DNA of 64,000 nucleotides from Isoetes taiwanensis (GCA_021234155.1 JAJEKV010000213.1:682001-746000), one strand, 5' to 3'. Shown: positions 22,430 through 36,686, counted from the first letter of the stretch. The notes: generated from the letters alone by a model not told the origin. A program made the numbers and translations.

Positions 22430-25400
22430 TTTTAACTTTGTGCATGAGTCAAAAACATCCAATTTACTTTAGGGACTATGCATGCAAGCTCTCGGCCACT
22501 TCGGAGGCAGGGAAGGCTTCCAAAACCTAAATTCTACAAATTTAGTAGGGTTTAAGTATCGAGGCACCAAAACAGCTTCATCTGCTAATCCCACCGTTCA
22601 AATGGTAGGTCATGTCCCATGAAACGTCTCTGAAAAGAAAAAATGAAAACCTACCGCACGGATGTGCCGACCCCTAATTTTTTCCTCGCAGGGGCACGAC
22701 CAAGAAATGGGGTGTTCCTCCAATTCGACCACTCTAGCAAGCTCAACATGTGGTTTTGACTTCTGCATGAGTCAAAAACATAGAATCTACTTTAAGGACT
22801 ATGCCTTGCAAGCTCTCAACCACTTCAGATGCAGGGAAGGCTGCCAAAACCTAAACCCTACAGATTTAGTAGGGTTTAAGTATCGGGGCATCAAAACAGC
22901 TTCATCTACTAATCCCACCGTTCAAATGGTAGCTCATGTCCCATGAAACATCTCTCAAAAGAAAAAATTAACACTTACCGTGCGGATGTGCCATCCTCCA
23001 AATTTTCCCCTTCTCGACGTAGGGGCACGACAAGAAAATGTCTGGTGTTCCTTTAATTCAACCACTCTAACAAGCTCAGAATGTGCTTTTAACTTTGTGG
23101 ATGAGTAAAAAACATCCAATTTATTTTAGGGGACCACTTTGGAGGCCGGGGAAGGCTTTTGAAAAACCTAAACCCTACAAATTTAGTAGGGTTTAAGTAT
23201 CTGCGTCTTTGGCACCATTGTTCAAAAAACATATCATCCAAATCCCAATGTTAAAATGGTAGGTCATGTCCCATGAAACGTATCTCAAAAAAAAAATGAA
23301 CACCTACCACAGGAGGCAGGGAGGCTTCCAAAACCTAAACCCCCCAAAGGGTTTTTCGAGACACCCCTTCTCCGCTAATCCCGTTAAAATGGTAGGTCAT
23401 GTCCCATGAAGCGTATCTCAAAAGAAAATGGCGGATGTGCCAACCCCCAAATTTCCCCCTTTCCCAGGTAGGGGCACGACCAAGAAATGGGGTGTTCCTT
23501 CAGTTTGATCATGCTAGCAAGCTCAAAATGTGGTTTTGACTTTGTGGATGAGTCAAAAACATCGAATCTACTTTAGGGACTATGCTTGCAAGTTCTCGAC
23601 CGCTTCAGAGGCAGGGACGACTGCCAAAACCTAAACCCTACAAATTTAGTAGGGTTTAAGTATCGGGGCACCAAAACAGCTTCATCTGCTAATCCCACCG
23701 TTCAAATGGTAGCTCATGTCCCAATAAACATCTCTCAAAAGTAAAATGAACACTTACCGCACAGATGTGCCAAACCCAAACTTTCCCCTTCTCGACATAG
23801 GGGCACGATGAGAAAATGGCATGATCCCCCAATTTAGCCACTCTATCAAGCTCGAGAACCTAATTTTGACTTCGCACATGAGTTCAAAGCATCGAAATTA
23901 TTCTAGGGACCAACTTCCATGACCAATAGAGCTCATCTCTACTAGATATGAGCAACTAATGGACCTCTCATTCAATGCACTGCTTGCCTAGTGCGCTAAT
24001 CTAGGCATAGGATGTACTAGGCAAGCCCGGCATTTGATCGATTGTCTACTCCTCAAACATGTGTTTAAGGGTGACTCTAGCCGTCTAGATGCAAGGACGG
24101 AGCCAAACTGTCATGTCCTGCCTTCTAGCATGGCCGGTTGGACAATGTCTAGCTTGTTACGAGCCATCGCAAGGGCGCAAGTTTGGAACCGGTGCCTTTG
24201 AAGGGGTTCTTTGTTCTCACTTTTGGGGCCTCTTTTTGAATCCTTGAGGAAACTGTGCACATAATCTCTCGACTACTTTCGAGGTAAGGAATGCTGTCAA
24301 GACCTAAACCCTATAGATAAAACTGCATCTTTTGCTAATCCCATTGTTCAAATAAGAGTTCATATCCCAAGAAACATCTCCGAAGATAAAAATTGGAAAT
24401 CCAATGCACGGATGTGCCAACCTCCAAATTTTCCGCTTTCCCATGTAGGGGCACGACCAGGAAATGGGGTGTTCCTCCAGTTCAACCACTCTAGCAAGCT
24501 CAGAATGTGCTTTTAACTTTGTGGATGAGTCAAAAACATCCAATTTATTTTAGGGACTATGCATGCAAGCTCTCGACCACTTCGGAGGCAGGGAAGGCTT
24601 CCAAAACCTAAACCCTACAAATTTAGTAGGGTTTAAGTATCGGGGCACCAAAACAGCTTCATCTGCTAATCCCACCGTTAAAATGGTAGGTCATGTCCCA
24701 TGAAACGTATCTCAAAAGAAAAAATGAACACCTACCGCGCGGATGTGCCAACCCCCAAATTTCCCCCTTTCCCAGGTAGGGGCACGACCAAGAAATGGGG
24801 TTTTCCTTCAGTTTGATCACGCTAGCAAGCTCAAAATGTGGTTTTGACTTTGTGGATGAGTCAAAAACATCGAATCTACTTTAGGGACTATGCTTGCAAG
24901 TTCTCGACCGCTTCAGAGGCAGGGACGAGTGCCAAAACCTAAACCCTACAAATTTAGTAGGGTTTAAGTATCGGGGCACCAAAACAGCTTCATCTGCTAA
25001 TCCCACCCTTCAAATGGTAGCTCATGTCCCAAGAAACATCTCTCAAAAGTAAAATGAACACTTACCGCACAGATGTGCCAAACCCAAATTTTCCCCTTCT
25101 CGACATAGGGGCACGATGAGAAAATGGCATGGTCCCCCAATTTAGCCACTCTATCAAGCTCGAAACCTAATTTTGACTTCGCACATGAGTTCAAAGCATC
25201 GAAATTATTCTAGGGACCAACTTCCATGACCAATAGAGCTCATCTCTACTAGATATGAGCAACTAGTGGACCTCTCATTCAATGCACTGCTTGCCTAGTG
25301 CGCTAATCTAGGCATAGGATGTACTAGGCAAGCCCGGTGTTTGATCGATTGTCTACTCCTCAAACATGTATTTTAAGGGTGACTCTAGCCGTCTAGATGC

Positions 25401-28115
25401 AAGGACGGAGCCAAACTGTCATGTCCTGCCTTCTAGCATGGCCGGTTGGACAATGTCTAGCTTGTTACGAGCCATCGCAAGGGCGCAAGTTTGGAACCGG
25501 TGCCTTTGAAGGTGTTCTTTGTTCTCACTCTTGGGGCCTCTTTTTGGATCCTTGAGGAAACTGTGCACATAATCTCTCGACTACTTTCGAGGTAGGGAAT
25601 GATGTCAAGACCTAAACCCTATAGATAAAACTGCGTCTTTTGCTAATCCCATTGTTCAAATAAGAGTTCATATCCCAAGAAACATCTCCGAAGATAAAAA
25701 TTGGAAATCCAATGCACGGATGTGCGAATCTCCAAATTTTCCGCTGTCCCATGTAGGGGCACCACCAGGAAATGGGGTGTTCCTCCAGTTCAACCACTCT
25801 AACAAGCTCAGAATGTGCTTTTAACTTTGTGGATGAGTCAAAAACATCCAATTTATTTTAGGGACTATGCATGCAAGCTCTCGACCACTTCGGAGGCAGG
25901 GAAGGCTTCCAAAACCTAAACCCTACAAATTTAGTAGGGTTTAAGTATCGGGGCACCAAAACAGCTTCATCTGCTAATCCCACCGTTCAAATGGTAGCTC
26001 ATGTCCCAAGAAACGTCTCTCAAAAGTAAAATGAACACTTACCACACAGATGTGCCAAACCCAAATTTTCCCCCTCTTGACATAGGGGCACGATGAGAAA
26101 ATGGCATGGTCCCCCAATTTAGCCACTCTATCAAGCTCGGAACCTAATTTTGACTTCGCACATGAGTTCAAAGCATCGAAATTATTCTAGGGACCAACTT
26201 CCATGACCAATAGAGCTCATCTCTACTAGATATGAGCAACTAGTGGACCTCTCATTCAATGCACTGCTTGCCTAGTGCGCTAATCTAGGCATAGGATGTA
26301 CTAGGCAAGCCCGGCGTTTGATCGATTGTCTACTCCTCAAACATGTGTTTAAGGGTGACTCTAGCCGTCTAGATGCAAGGACGGAGCCAAACTGTCATGT
26401 CCTGCCTTCTAGCATGGCCGGTTGGACAATGTCTAGCTTGTTACGAGCCATCGCAAGGGCGCAAGTTTGGAACCGGTGCCTTTGAAGGGGTTCTTTGTTC
26501 TCACTCTTGGGGCCTCTTTTTGGATCCTTGAGGAAACTGTGCACATAATCTCTCGACTACTTTCGAGGTAGGGAATGCTGTCAATACCTATTACCCTATA
26601 GATAAAACTGCGTCTTTTGCTAATCCCATTGTTTAAATAAGAGTTCATATCCCAAGAAACATCTCCGAAGATAAAAATTGGAAATCCAATGCACGGATGT
26701 GCCAACCTCCAAATTTTCCACTTTCCCATGTAGGGGCACGACCAGGAAATGGGGTGTTCCTCCAGTTCAACCACTCTAACAAGCTCAGAATGTGCTTTTA
26801 ACTTTGAAAATGAGTCAAAAACATCCAATTTATTTTAGGGACTATGCACGCAAGCTCTCGACCACTTCGGAGGCAGGGAAGGCTTCCAAAACCTAAACCC
26901 TACAAATTTAGTAGGGTTTAAGTATCGGGGCACCAAAACAGCTTCATCTGCTAATCCCACCGTTAAAATGGTAGGTCATGTCCCATGAAACGTATCTCAA
27001 AAGAAAAAATGAACACCTACCGCACGGATGTGCCAACCCCCAAATTTCCCCCTTTCCCAGGTAGGGGCACGACCAAGAAATGGGGTGTTCCTTCAGTTTG
27101 ATCACGCTAGCAAGCTCAAAGCGTGGTTTTGACTTTGTGGATGAGTCAAAAACATCGAATCTACTTTAGGGACTATGCTTGCAAGTTCTCGACCGCTTCA
27201 GAGGCAGGCACGACTGCCAAAACCTAAACCCTACAAATTTAGTAGGGTTTAAGTATCGGGGCACCAAAACAGCTTCATCTGCTAATCCCACCGTTCAAAT
27301 GGTAGCTCATGTCCCAAGAAACGTCTCTCAAAAGTAAAATGAACACTTACCACACAGATGTGCCAAACCCAAATTTTCCCCCTCTTGACATAGGGGCACG
27401 ATGAGAAAATGGCATGGTCCCCCAATTTAGCCACTCTATCAAGCTCGGAACCTAATTTTGACTTCGCACATGAGTTCAAAGCATCGAAATTATTCTAGGG
27501 ACCAACTTCCATGACCAATAGAGCTCATCTCTACTAGATATGAGCAACTAGTGGACCTCTCATTCAATGCACTGCTTGCCTAGTGCGCTAATCTAGGCAT
27601 AGGATGTACTAGGCAAGCCCGGCATTTGATCGATTGTCTACTCCTCAAACATGTGTTTAAGGTTGACTCTAGCCGTCTAGATGCAAGGACGGAGCCAAAC
27701 TGTCATGTCCTGCCTTCTAGCATGGCCGGTTGGACAATGTCTAGCTTGTTACGAGCCATCGCAAGGGCGCAAGTTTGGAACTGGTGCCTTTGAAGGGGTT
27801 CTTTGTTCTCACTTTTGGGGCCTCTTTTTGAATCCTTGAGAAAACTGTGCACATAATCTCTCGACTACTTTCGAGGTAGGGAATGCTGTCAAGACCTAAA
27901 CCCTATAGATAAAACTGCGTCTTTTGCTAATCCCATTGTTCAAATAAGAGTTCATATCCCAAGAAACATCTCCGAAGATAAAAATTGGAAATCCAATGCA
28001 CGGATGTGCCAACCTCCAAATTTTCCACTTTCCCATGTAGGGGCACGACCAGGAAATGGGGTGTTCCTCCAGTTCAACCACTCTAACAAGCTCAAAATGT
28101 ACTTTGTGGATGCAA
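22430..28115. repeat. Higher-order tandem repeats with inverted telo-box motifs
   Basis: Subunits of ~320 bp, each with CTAAACCCTAC-AAATTTA-GTAGGGTTTAAG (palindromes near 22530, 22852, 23172, 23634, 24608, 24940, 25916, 26895, 27230), combine with a second block containing CCATGACCAATAGAGCTCAT. That block recurs at about 23905, 25215, 26190 and 27500, giving periods of about 1310, 976 and 1310 bp; the shorter one lacks a subunit. Several minus-strand open frames of 65-131 codons recur with the unit but show no domain, and I do not call them genes. The array lies inside the CACTA element, downstream of the transposase. Confidence 0.9.
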
Positions 28116-29600
28116 TTGCATAGTCGATGTAGGCATAGATGGGGATGGAATTTATCATGTCCTCTAGTATATGCTTGGTTGCCATGTTTGCCTATGGTGG
28201 CTGAGATTGGGGTTATGGGAAGTTTTTTCCCCATATATGGGCACGTCCATGGAGTGTTAGAAATTGGGATCGACATGGCAGGGGTTGTGGTGGTAGAAGC
28301 AAGATAGAAGAGTGTGAGCAGGAGAAAGGGGCTAAAAAGGGAGCAAGTAGCAAGTACAAGACAATTTGTGTTGAAAATTTAGATTCTTGGAGCCAAAACG
28401 TGTCTACGAGACACTCTAGATATTATGTTACTCTATAATGTTTGTGAATACAACTATTGAACTTGATGACCCACAAGAACTATACTATGTTACACTATTT
28501 ACCAAAATGCCCTTAATTTTGGAGAGCATTTTGGTAATAACATCAAAAAGTAGGGGCATTATGTAACCCCCCCCCCCAACAAAAAAATAAATAAAAATAA
28601 ATAAATAAATAAAATTAAACGGACAAACAAAAAAAACTAGTGTCACATTCTTCTGTGCCTTCATTTCATTGCCTTAGTTTAGGGAAATGAAATAGAATAT
28701 TTATCATCCATTTTGTAATTCTCACGACCGCTAGTTGGGAAATTAGATTTGAGGTCAATATGGCAAAAAAATAATAGCAAAAAACTATGACATGGCATGC
28801 TAACAAAATTTTGAAATGCTTGAATACGTCTCGGCAAATAAAGAAATATACAATTTACATAATTTATCTCATTGTACCTTATAATTGTGGCCCTTGACTA
28901 GAAGGGTGTTGTGCTTATGGATGCAAGATTGAATTTGTGATCTCCATCTTTTTGTACATTTAACATCATGATGCTAGATACATAATTGGGCCCAACATAT
29001 ATAGTTTGTTGTTAGTCCTTGAAGTCCTTTCTATCGTCTAGGCTAGGGTTTCATAGAATAGCTTCAGACATCAAAGATAACATATAGAGACCCACCACTT
29101 CTCCTTTCAATTGGCAACCATATAAAGTCATGTCATATATTCATCAAATATATATCGAAGGGAGAGTTCTAAGGATATGGGATAATGGAAGACTATTTTG
29201 TCAACTTCGCATTAATGCATTGCTCATGAATATGGCTACAATAACATTGTTAAGCGCAAGAATCTCTTTTGGAATTTCACCGATCAACAATTGTTCACTC
29301 TAGGAAAGGTCTCTTTTAGACTTTCACCTTGTGGACGTATGGAAGTTTGAAGCATGAAGTTGAATATGGAAATCATGATGATGTATGTCTTAAGGATAAG
29401 AGAATCCATAGGCACATTCTTCAAAATTTCAAAAGTGTGAAAGCAAACATTCCTTTTCGGCCATCTTTGTACAGCTCTTTATATGTGCAAGTTAGTTATT
29501 GGAAGCAAAAGATATTGTACATTGGAATCAATATTATTTGCAGCTTGGAAGCATTTCTAACCTGAGGATGGAATAGATGGGGATGGATGGACCATTGAAA
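28116..29600. other. Non-coding interior of the CACTA element
   Basis: No exon with family similarity is seen. A C-tract followed by AAAT repeats lies at 28569-28616. Confidence 0.5.
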
Positions 29601-29611
29601 TAACAAATAAT

Positions 29612-29720
29612 TTTATGTCACGCGTGGAAAATGGTGCATTCGTGACAAATTGGATTTTGTCATGCGGGACAAAATGTTTACTTCCGTGACAAAATTTGAG
29701 CATTCGGTGACGAAATTTGA
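29612..29720. promoter_or_regulatory. Internal cluster of subterminal-type GTGACAAA motifs
   Basis: Sequences such as GTCACGCGTGG, CGTGACAAA, TTTTGTCATGCGGGACAAAA and CCGTGACAAAATTTG recur here, 13 kb from the left end. An exon-like stretch follows (CTCAG|GCGCC...ACAG|GTAAAC, about 29790-29815). It may be a second promoter for the TnpA-like gene or the relic of a nested element end. Confidence 0.55.
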
Positions 29721-30255
29721 GCAGAATTCGGTGGGAAGCGGGAAATGGGAAATGCTTTCTTGTTTTTCTTGTTGTTCTTGCATTCTCAGGCGCCAAATCT
29801 GGATCAGAAAACAGGTAAACAGAATAGAAAACTTGTTTTTGTGTCCTGGATTAGGAGGTTTTGATAATTTGATTTTGGAAGCAAAATTTGCATGAATTCT
29901 ATTTTTACATGAAATTATAATTGCAGAATGAGTCAAACGAACATTCCCACTTCGCAGCAGATCCCACAGTCTTCCTAAGATTGTCTTCAAATATTCGATA
30001 TGAAATGATCTTGATGGCAGAACGTGAGTACATTTGAGCATCTATTTGAAATCCATTATCTACATTAGAGATTCTAGATGATTTAGTTTCTATATGGGGA
30101 ACCTGGTGGCTAGAGCTTAAAGCAGCACATCATTGCATATTTATACACTGAAAACCTTTACACTGAAAACCTTTCATATTTACCTTAACAACTTATGGTA
30201 ATTGACTGCATCTATTATATTATTTCAGGTCATGATATTGGACTCTGCAACAAGG

Positions 30256-30690
30256 TACCAGCATGATCTTCCTTCCACGTTCAAATCAGTATATCTGCAG
30301 CAAGGTAAGTGCCTGGTTCCCTGCACATATTTGAGCAGTGCTGCATTATTTTCAAGGTAAAAATGAAGTGAAATAAATTTCTAGTATGAACCTTGAACAG
30401 AAAATTAGATGTAACAATCACAACTAATCTGAAACTAACAATCACAACTAATCAATGCTTATTGGAAACTCAGTCTTGATTTCTTTTTTGGTTCCAGCAT
30501 GATCTTCCTTCCATGTTTTAATATCTGCAAAATCAGTATAAAGTAGGTAAGTGCCTGGTTCCCTGCACATCTTTGAGCAGTGATGCATTATTTTCAAGAT
30601 AAAAATGAAGTGAGATATATTTCTAGTATGAACCTTGTACGGAAAATTGGATGCAACAATCACAATTAATCTGAATGCCCTTTTCTTTCC
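30256..30690. repeat. Local tandem duplication (~240 bp period)
   Basis: GCATGATCTTCCTTCCA through GTAAGTGCCTGGTTCCCTGC, ACCTTG and ACAATCACAA occurs twice, first from about 30263 and again from about 30498, with roughly 10 percent divergence. No coding function is seen. Confidence 0.8.
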
Positions 30691-33600
30691 TGTTTTTAAA
30701 CACACCACAGTTTAAGTATGTCTCTTAAATGCTGGCTGCCTTCAATGCTTCAACGGTTTGAACTCAATGCACCAGCATATGGCTATGACTCTTTTACATT
30801 AAGTATTGAATCTGAAGGACCAAACCCCTTTGTTATGATGTTGGCGCACTGACACATTGTATAGTATAGTGCTCTAGTGAGAATTTGAGGTGACTATTTA
30901 GGACAACAATGGTAGTCAATCCACATTTTGATCTGCATATCTTGCTGCTGATGTGTTGCAGAACCCAAAAATCTTATATGAAAATGCAGCATTCTGTATC
31001 TTTAATGTGGCTACTCATCGATCCTTCAGCCTGCCATTTCCTTCCTAGGTTTACATTAATCAATTATTACCAGCTCATAATGTTGCAAACTGATAAACAG
31101 CGTATATGTGCTGGCACAAGATCGATTCTTAGTTCGTTTTTGAAATATGACGCGGAGCCTCCTATCTTTTCTTGGATTATGGGTCTGTGATTAATTATAG
31201 GGTACCTCTGCATAGGCATGCTCTAAACTAGTGGCTAGATGCAGTATTATAGTTTGGCAGCTCCCCAATTCCAAGCAATTGCATCAGAATATATTTGGCA
31301 TATTAGGGCTGTGCATATGCTCAGTATAATAGGATACCTCTGCATAGGGATCCTCCAAACTATTGGCTAAGCTTGCACACACTTTACTACAATCAATGGT
31401 ACACATTTATGTAGATGAGATTGAGATGCTGATTTCTAGTGGGCAGAGAGGATAAACTGCCATCCATTAGTTCAGAAACGGTCGAGAGAAAGGGCCTCTC
31501 AGGCCATACAGTTCAACAATACAATAAGAACATCAATGCTTTGTGAGGGAGATGCCTAAAGATTATTTATATTTAACTTTTAGCTTGTCTCATTCGGAGC
31601 TATGATGATGCGTATTGCTTTTTACAGAACTTGAGCATGGAGCGACCTGCTATTGCTGGAAGCTTACAAAACTAAGAAGTAAGAATTCATTGTTGTAGGG
31701 GTTTAATTGATGAAGGTTATCATTGTTTTGATTCTATGTTACAAGATTATCTATTTAGACCACTAGCGGATCATTGCAGATGCATGCTTTCTTTTAGCCA
31801 GAGCATGCTAAATAGATGAGGTTGAGGATTTTTTTAATAAAATACCAATAGAGCCTGATTTGGTTGGGCTGAACTCTTGGGATGTTTTGAAGAGAAAAAT
31901 TACCCCTAGATCATATGTTTGATGAATTCTGGATAGATAAGAAACAATTATCATGAATTAATTGGAGTTCTATGATAAACAAATGGAAAAGGATTCAGTC
32001 AATTAATGATCATCTCCAGGTAAGACTATCATCTTTGCATGACTGCTTGATGCTCTATGAACTCTGTCTTCTTTTGCTGCTAGGAATGCTTAGGTGTGAA
32101 ATACAAGCTGCGAATGTAGAAATTTTTTTGGGCTAGCAATAGGCATTAATCAGCAGCGTAGTGCCTGCTTCAGGCATATGAGTCCTTTTTTTGCAAAAGA
32201 TTTCCTTTCAGGATGTTCCATGTAGACTTGTTGTATGCTCGCTTAAGAAAAGCAGTCTTAAAATCAAGCTGCTAGACAGGTCATCCCTTAGTAACTGCAA
32301 GAGAAAGCAATGCTTTAACTGTGGATATGCTTGCTACTAGTGGTTACATGTCTGTGTGGTCAAGTCCAATTGTAGTCTTTGGCGCTTTATATTTTGCAAG
32401 AATGCCATCTAAATGAAACTTGGTTCTAAGCCTATGTGTTACATATAACATGATGATCAGGTAGCTCAATCTGCTAGTTTGCCTTGCTTTACGTCTCAAT
32501 TGGAACTCTTGCATATGCAAGAGGACCAAAATGCTGAACCTTGGTGGGCAGCTTCTCCTCAAAATGCATGTAATAGATGTTTATAAGTCAACATATATAT
32601 TGTCCTGTTCCAGATTATAGCACAAAACTACAAAATTAAATCGAAGTGAGAGACCATAGGACAAATTTGATACGATTCAATAGCCACTGAAAAATGCAGA
32701 CTTTGGATCTGATTGAGAATTTTGGTATTCCCAAATAATGCAAGAGCTTTCTTAGCAGTGAGATTTTCCTCAAACCTCTGCCATGATGACAGGACCTAGT
32801 AGTATACGTCAACAGAACATGCATATTATGAGGAAATAATGGACTTGTTGTTCTTTCATTCTGGGGTGGAAGAAACTAACTGGCTACAGTGATTCCTCAG
32901 AAAGACTAGAAGAGCACTTTGTTTGACAGTCGTACTGTATATTTCTTGTCAAGAGTGTTATTAAAGCAAGTTCCTGGCATATAAAAGGATTAACTCCAAA
33001 GCCATGGGCCCTTTCATATTTTAAAGAGGGCCCAACTTCGATAAATCAGCTAATGCAATACATCTTGAGGTTTCCGTTTAATAAAGATGAGGTCCTTACC
33101 ATCTTATTTGAGTCTCTTTCTCATTCAAAGCTTTTGCTTCTGACTTCCTTTGTCTCGTACTTTAACTGTCTATATGTTCTATCCTCTTGATTGAAAGGAG
33201 TTTCTAAGATGCTGGCACTTAAGAACCTTCAGATTCGACCTTTCTATTTCTCTTGCAGTGTCGTTCTCTTGCCTATGATAGCTTCTCCAGAGGTTAGCAT
33301 CCGAGTACTCACCCGAGTATACTGCTCAGGATATTTCCATTATAGATATTTCCATTATGCATCCAAAATTGAGTTTTGCCCCTTTGCCCTTGATGCCAAA
33401 GCTTTCATGTTTGTCTTGCTCCCTTCTTGAAGTTCACCAATGCTTTTCCCCGTGACATCTTGCATGATACCTGATATTTCATAGGTTACCTCTTCTAGTT
33501 CATTTTAGGAAATATTTCCCTCCCTTTTCCATCATACTTGCAACCCTTTCTTTTTCTTGAGTACTAGCGATTTGCCCTTTTTGTTTAGGTATAGGAATTG

Positions 33601-34770
33601 TGCAAAAAGTTGATGTTGTGGAGGTATCAAAAGTGATATTTTTGAGCCTCAAACATTGCAATCTTAGTTGCTTTTTATTTGAACTTTATCCTTGCCTCTC
33701 TACTTCTTCTTTACCCTGCACAATGCTATTTTCCCTTGATTTGCCTTCCCTTTTTATGTGGGTCTGACTCATCATCCATTTTCAAATGTTTTAACTCTAT
33801 ATAGTTGGCTAGGGTATAGCAAGTGTAGTGGTATATTGCATAGGGCCACGATTTACCTTGGAAAACTCCTTAACAGCTTGATATTTATTTTGGATTTATT
33901 GTCCTTCACCTCGCTTCAATTTTTTCCAATTGTAAAATTTTAAAATTTGTGGTGCGTTGGCTAAGATGTTTTCTTTTTACGTTATAGCCATGGATTCAAG
34001 TGGCGATTTTGTTGCTTTTATCTATATTTATTGTCATTCACGTGTACTTCCAATTTAGAGTGATGTTGCATGCATATTGTGGATTTACATGAATATGTTG
34101 ATGTTTGTAGTTTTCATGGGAGTATTCAAATTGATCTTAATTGTCTCTTGAGAATTTTAACAATTTGATATCATTAGCCACCATTTTAGTTTAGGGTATA
34201 GATGCCATTTGGATTTCTTTCTCAAAGTTTGCTTTGTACTAAACCAATTGTGATGATTCTATATAAAATATAATTGCAGGTTAAGCAAACTTGAGATTAC
34301 GCATTCAACTGTAGTAAAACGGTAAATTAGAGAAAGCTGGTAAAGAGGGAAAGACAAGTGGAGTGTCAATTTGGAGAGCCGAACTCATATTCCAAGAGGT
34401 TAGTAATTTGATAATACGTCACATGTAGAAATCACTGTAGCAATGAAAATGATCCTATGGAAATGATCTTATTTTTACTGTAGCATAGAGTTTTAGAACA
34501 TTTTCGACAACAAGTTAATAGACATTATGAGGTTAAATGTTTGGTTGATATTTCGTGAAATTGATTCTTGGTTTCACATGTCCTCTAAAGCGACCCAGCA
34601 TTCATACTTCAATCAAATATCAAGTGAGCATCCTACAATTTGAACTCAAGAGGAAATTTGATGCATGTGCACTTTTTCAATGTTGTAGCTGAACTTGGAT
34701 TGCTGATTGCACTAGTTGTGGCAACTAGGTTGTAATTTTTTGTCTGAGATGTGCCTGCTTTATTTCTAAT
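30691..34770. other. Long non-coding interior or intron of the CACTA element
   Basis: About 4 kb without any exon I can recognise. A short block with ACCTCTGCATAGG occurs twice (about 31203 and 31337). The stretch may be a 5' UTR intron of the TnpA-like gene that starts at 34791, since the 29790 region has exon-like borders. Confidence 0.45.
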
Positions 34771-34790
34771 GTTTGATTTTTCACATTCAG

Positions 34791-36526
34791 ATGGGCGATA
34801 ACTTGGATGATCCGTTGCATCAAGCAATCGTGATATTGCGGGACCTATATGGTACTGGTGGCGATCCCGCACAAAGGTTTCGTGAATGGGCCCAAAATCC
34901 TCAAGAGACTATTAATGAGGCCAGGGTCCTTAATACAACCTTTGATCGACGGATGCGGGAGAGGGAGGCCACTGCTGCTACTGCATATCGATCACCCTTG
35001 CCTTCTCTACCTCCACTTGCACCTGCACCTGCACCAGCACCACCTACACCACCTACACTGACACCTACAGCTCCAGCTCCACATGAGTCAGTTATAGGTA
35101 TAAATTTCAACCTTGTTTCTTTTAGAAATATACTATATACATATTTTGCTATATGTTGCAGGGCGTGGGTGTGGGCGTGGACGTGGACGTGGGGGACGAG
35201 GTAGGGGTATACCACCTGTAGACTTTGAAGAAGTGCAGGTAACTATTTTTCACACTTCCATAATAAGTTAAAATAATAAACTAATATGTTTGACTTGCAG
35301 GTGGGGATATTTAAGTATCCTGCAGGCTGTAGGATATTAGAGAGCTCACCAGATGTACCTGCTTTGGTGATAAGCCCGATGGGCAAGCCAAAGTTTGGAC
35401 CAGGAGATAGTGCCTTACGCAGGACTATAAAAAATATAGCGCACAATCATTTTTATTGGAAAGCACCTCACAAGAAAATGAAAGAGCAAGATCCTGAGCA
35501 CATTGAGCTGGTGAAATGCTTTACTCATCATTTCTTATATCAATCACTCTCTTTGTATTAATTAAAAGTGTTTGTATCTCATACTTAAATGCAGGTGATA
35601 CGTGAGGTTAAGAAAATACATGGGGATGTCTCGGAGTCCTTTATACGGCACAAGTTATCTGAGATCCATAGGTGTGTTATTATTGTCTTCAATTTTATTA
35701 AACTTCAACCATCTTCATTGAACTTATTGTATTAACGCTCTTATTTTTTTCAGAAGCCATCGCTCTAAGCTGAAGAAGGACGTTAAGAAGCATCTAGAAG
35801 AGGGAACTTCTAAGCGAAAACGTATCCCTGACGAAGCATGGGAGTGGGCCCTTCGAGAGATCGCGGCAGATGATGCAGAACCAGACAGACATGCGCAGCA
35901 GAAGGATGCCACATCGTAAGTTTACTTTATTTTAGCTTGCAATATTTTATTCTCTCTTTTAAGACTTTCTACATGTGCAGTGCGAGAATTGCACAGCAAC
36001 CAGTGGGTCATAAGTTTGGTAGTTCTGGCCAATCAGGATTCGAGGCTAAGTTTGTAAGTATTTGAGTCTTTTGTAATGGCCTATGTTAATCGTCACAGCC
36101 TATAGTCTTATATGAGGCTTTCGCGTTTCGCATACTAACTGCTACTTTATTTTTAGTATGTGCAATACGGATTTGCGCCCACTCAGGACCAGTGCGATGT
36201 AAGAAAATATATGTCACAGCCCGACTTTGAGTTATACATGGCAGGACATAACATATGGCCACTTCATGAAGCCGATAAAGAGGTCAGTAACTAACTTGAA
36301 GCCAATGAAGATACCAATGACCAACATAGTTTCTAATGGTACTTATTTTTTGTAGAGGATTGTACGGATGCTCCAAGAAGGCGAGGCCCAGAACTTGGCA
36401 GAGGAAGACTATGACATTGATGTCCCAGATGACAGACCCTTTTTTCAGGGAGATGGAGTAGAGGGGGACGACATGTCTCGACGCCATGATGACAGGGACG
36501 GAGACAGTGGCAGTTGTGCGTATTGA
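34791..36526 (+). CDS. TnpA-like protein of the CACTA element (multi-exon)
   Basis: The ATG at 34791 directly follows a splice acceptor (TCACATTCAG). Exon 1 encodes MGDNLDDPLHQAIVILRDLY, then a Pro/Ala/Thr-rich tract. Exon 2 (from about 35161) has an RG-rich segment (GRGRGRGGRGRG) and PPVDFEEVQ. Later exons have GIFKYPAGCRILESSP, HNHFYWKAP, IREVKKIHGDVSESFI, HRSKLKKDVKKHLEEG, DEAWEWALREI and FYVQYGFAPTQDQ, with an acidic C-terminus ending SCAY at 36526. The position at the distal end of the element, the basic central part and the glycine/arginine linker fit a TnpA-type DNA-binding partner that would recognise the subterminal motifs. The assignment is by position and composition more than by a named domain. 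Confidence 0.65.
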
Positions 36527-36686
36527 TAGACTTTGCATACTTATATTTTATATACTTTCGTATGTACTTTATATGATTTTTATGTATATCAATTTCATTT
36601 CATGTTTATGTGCCAATTTGCAACCAATCAGGGACAATCAAAACTAGCTGCCCTAAGCTTTTTTTTTTTTTTCCAAATACAATTTG

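Noticed and set aside
22520-27260. Interstitial telomere tract
   Set aside because: Only single inverted telo-box motifs per subunit, never consecutive TTTAGGG units.
24304-28276. Recurrent minus-strand open frames of 65-131 codons in the higher-order repeats
   Set aside because: They recur because the repeat recurs, show no known domain, begin at arbitrary Met codons and have no splice or start context.
34791-35090. Proline/alanine-rich frame as an extensin or arabinogalactan gene
   Set aside because: No signal peptide or SPPP repeats; it is the first exon of the TnpA-like gene of the CACTA element.
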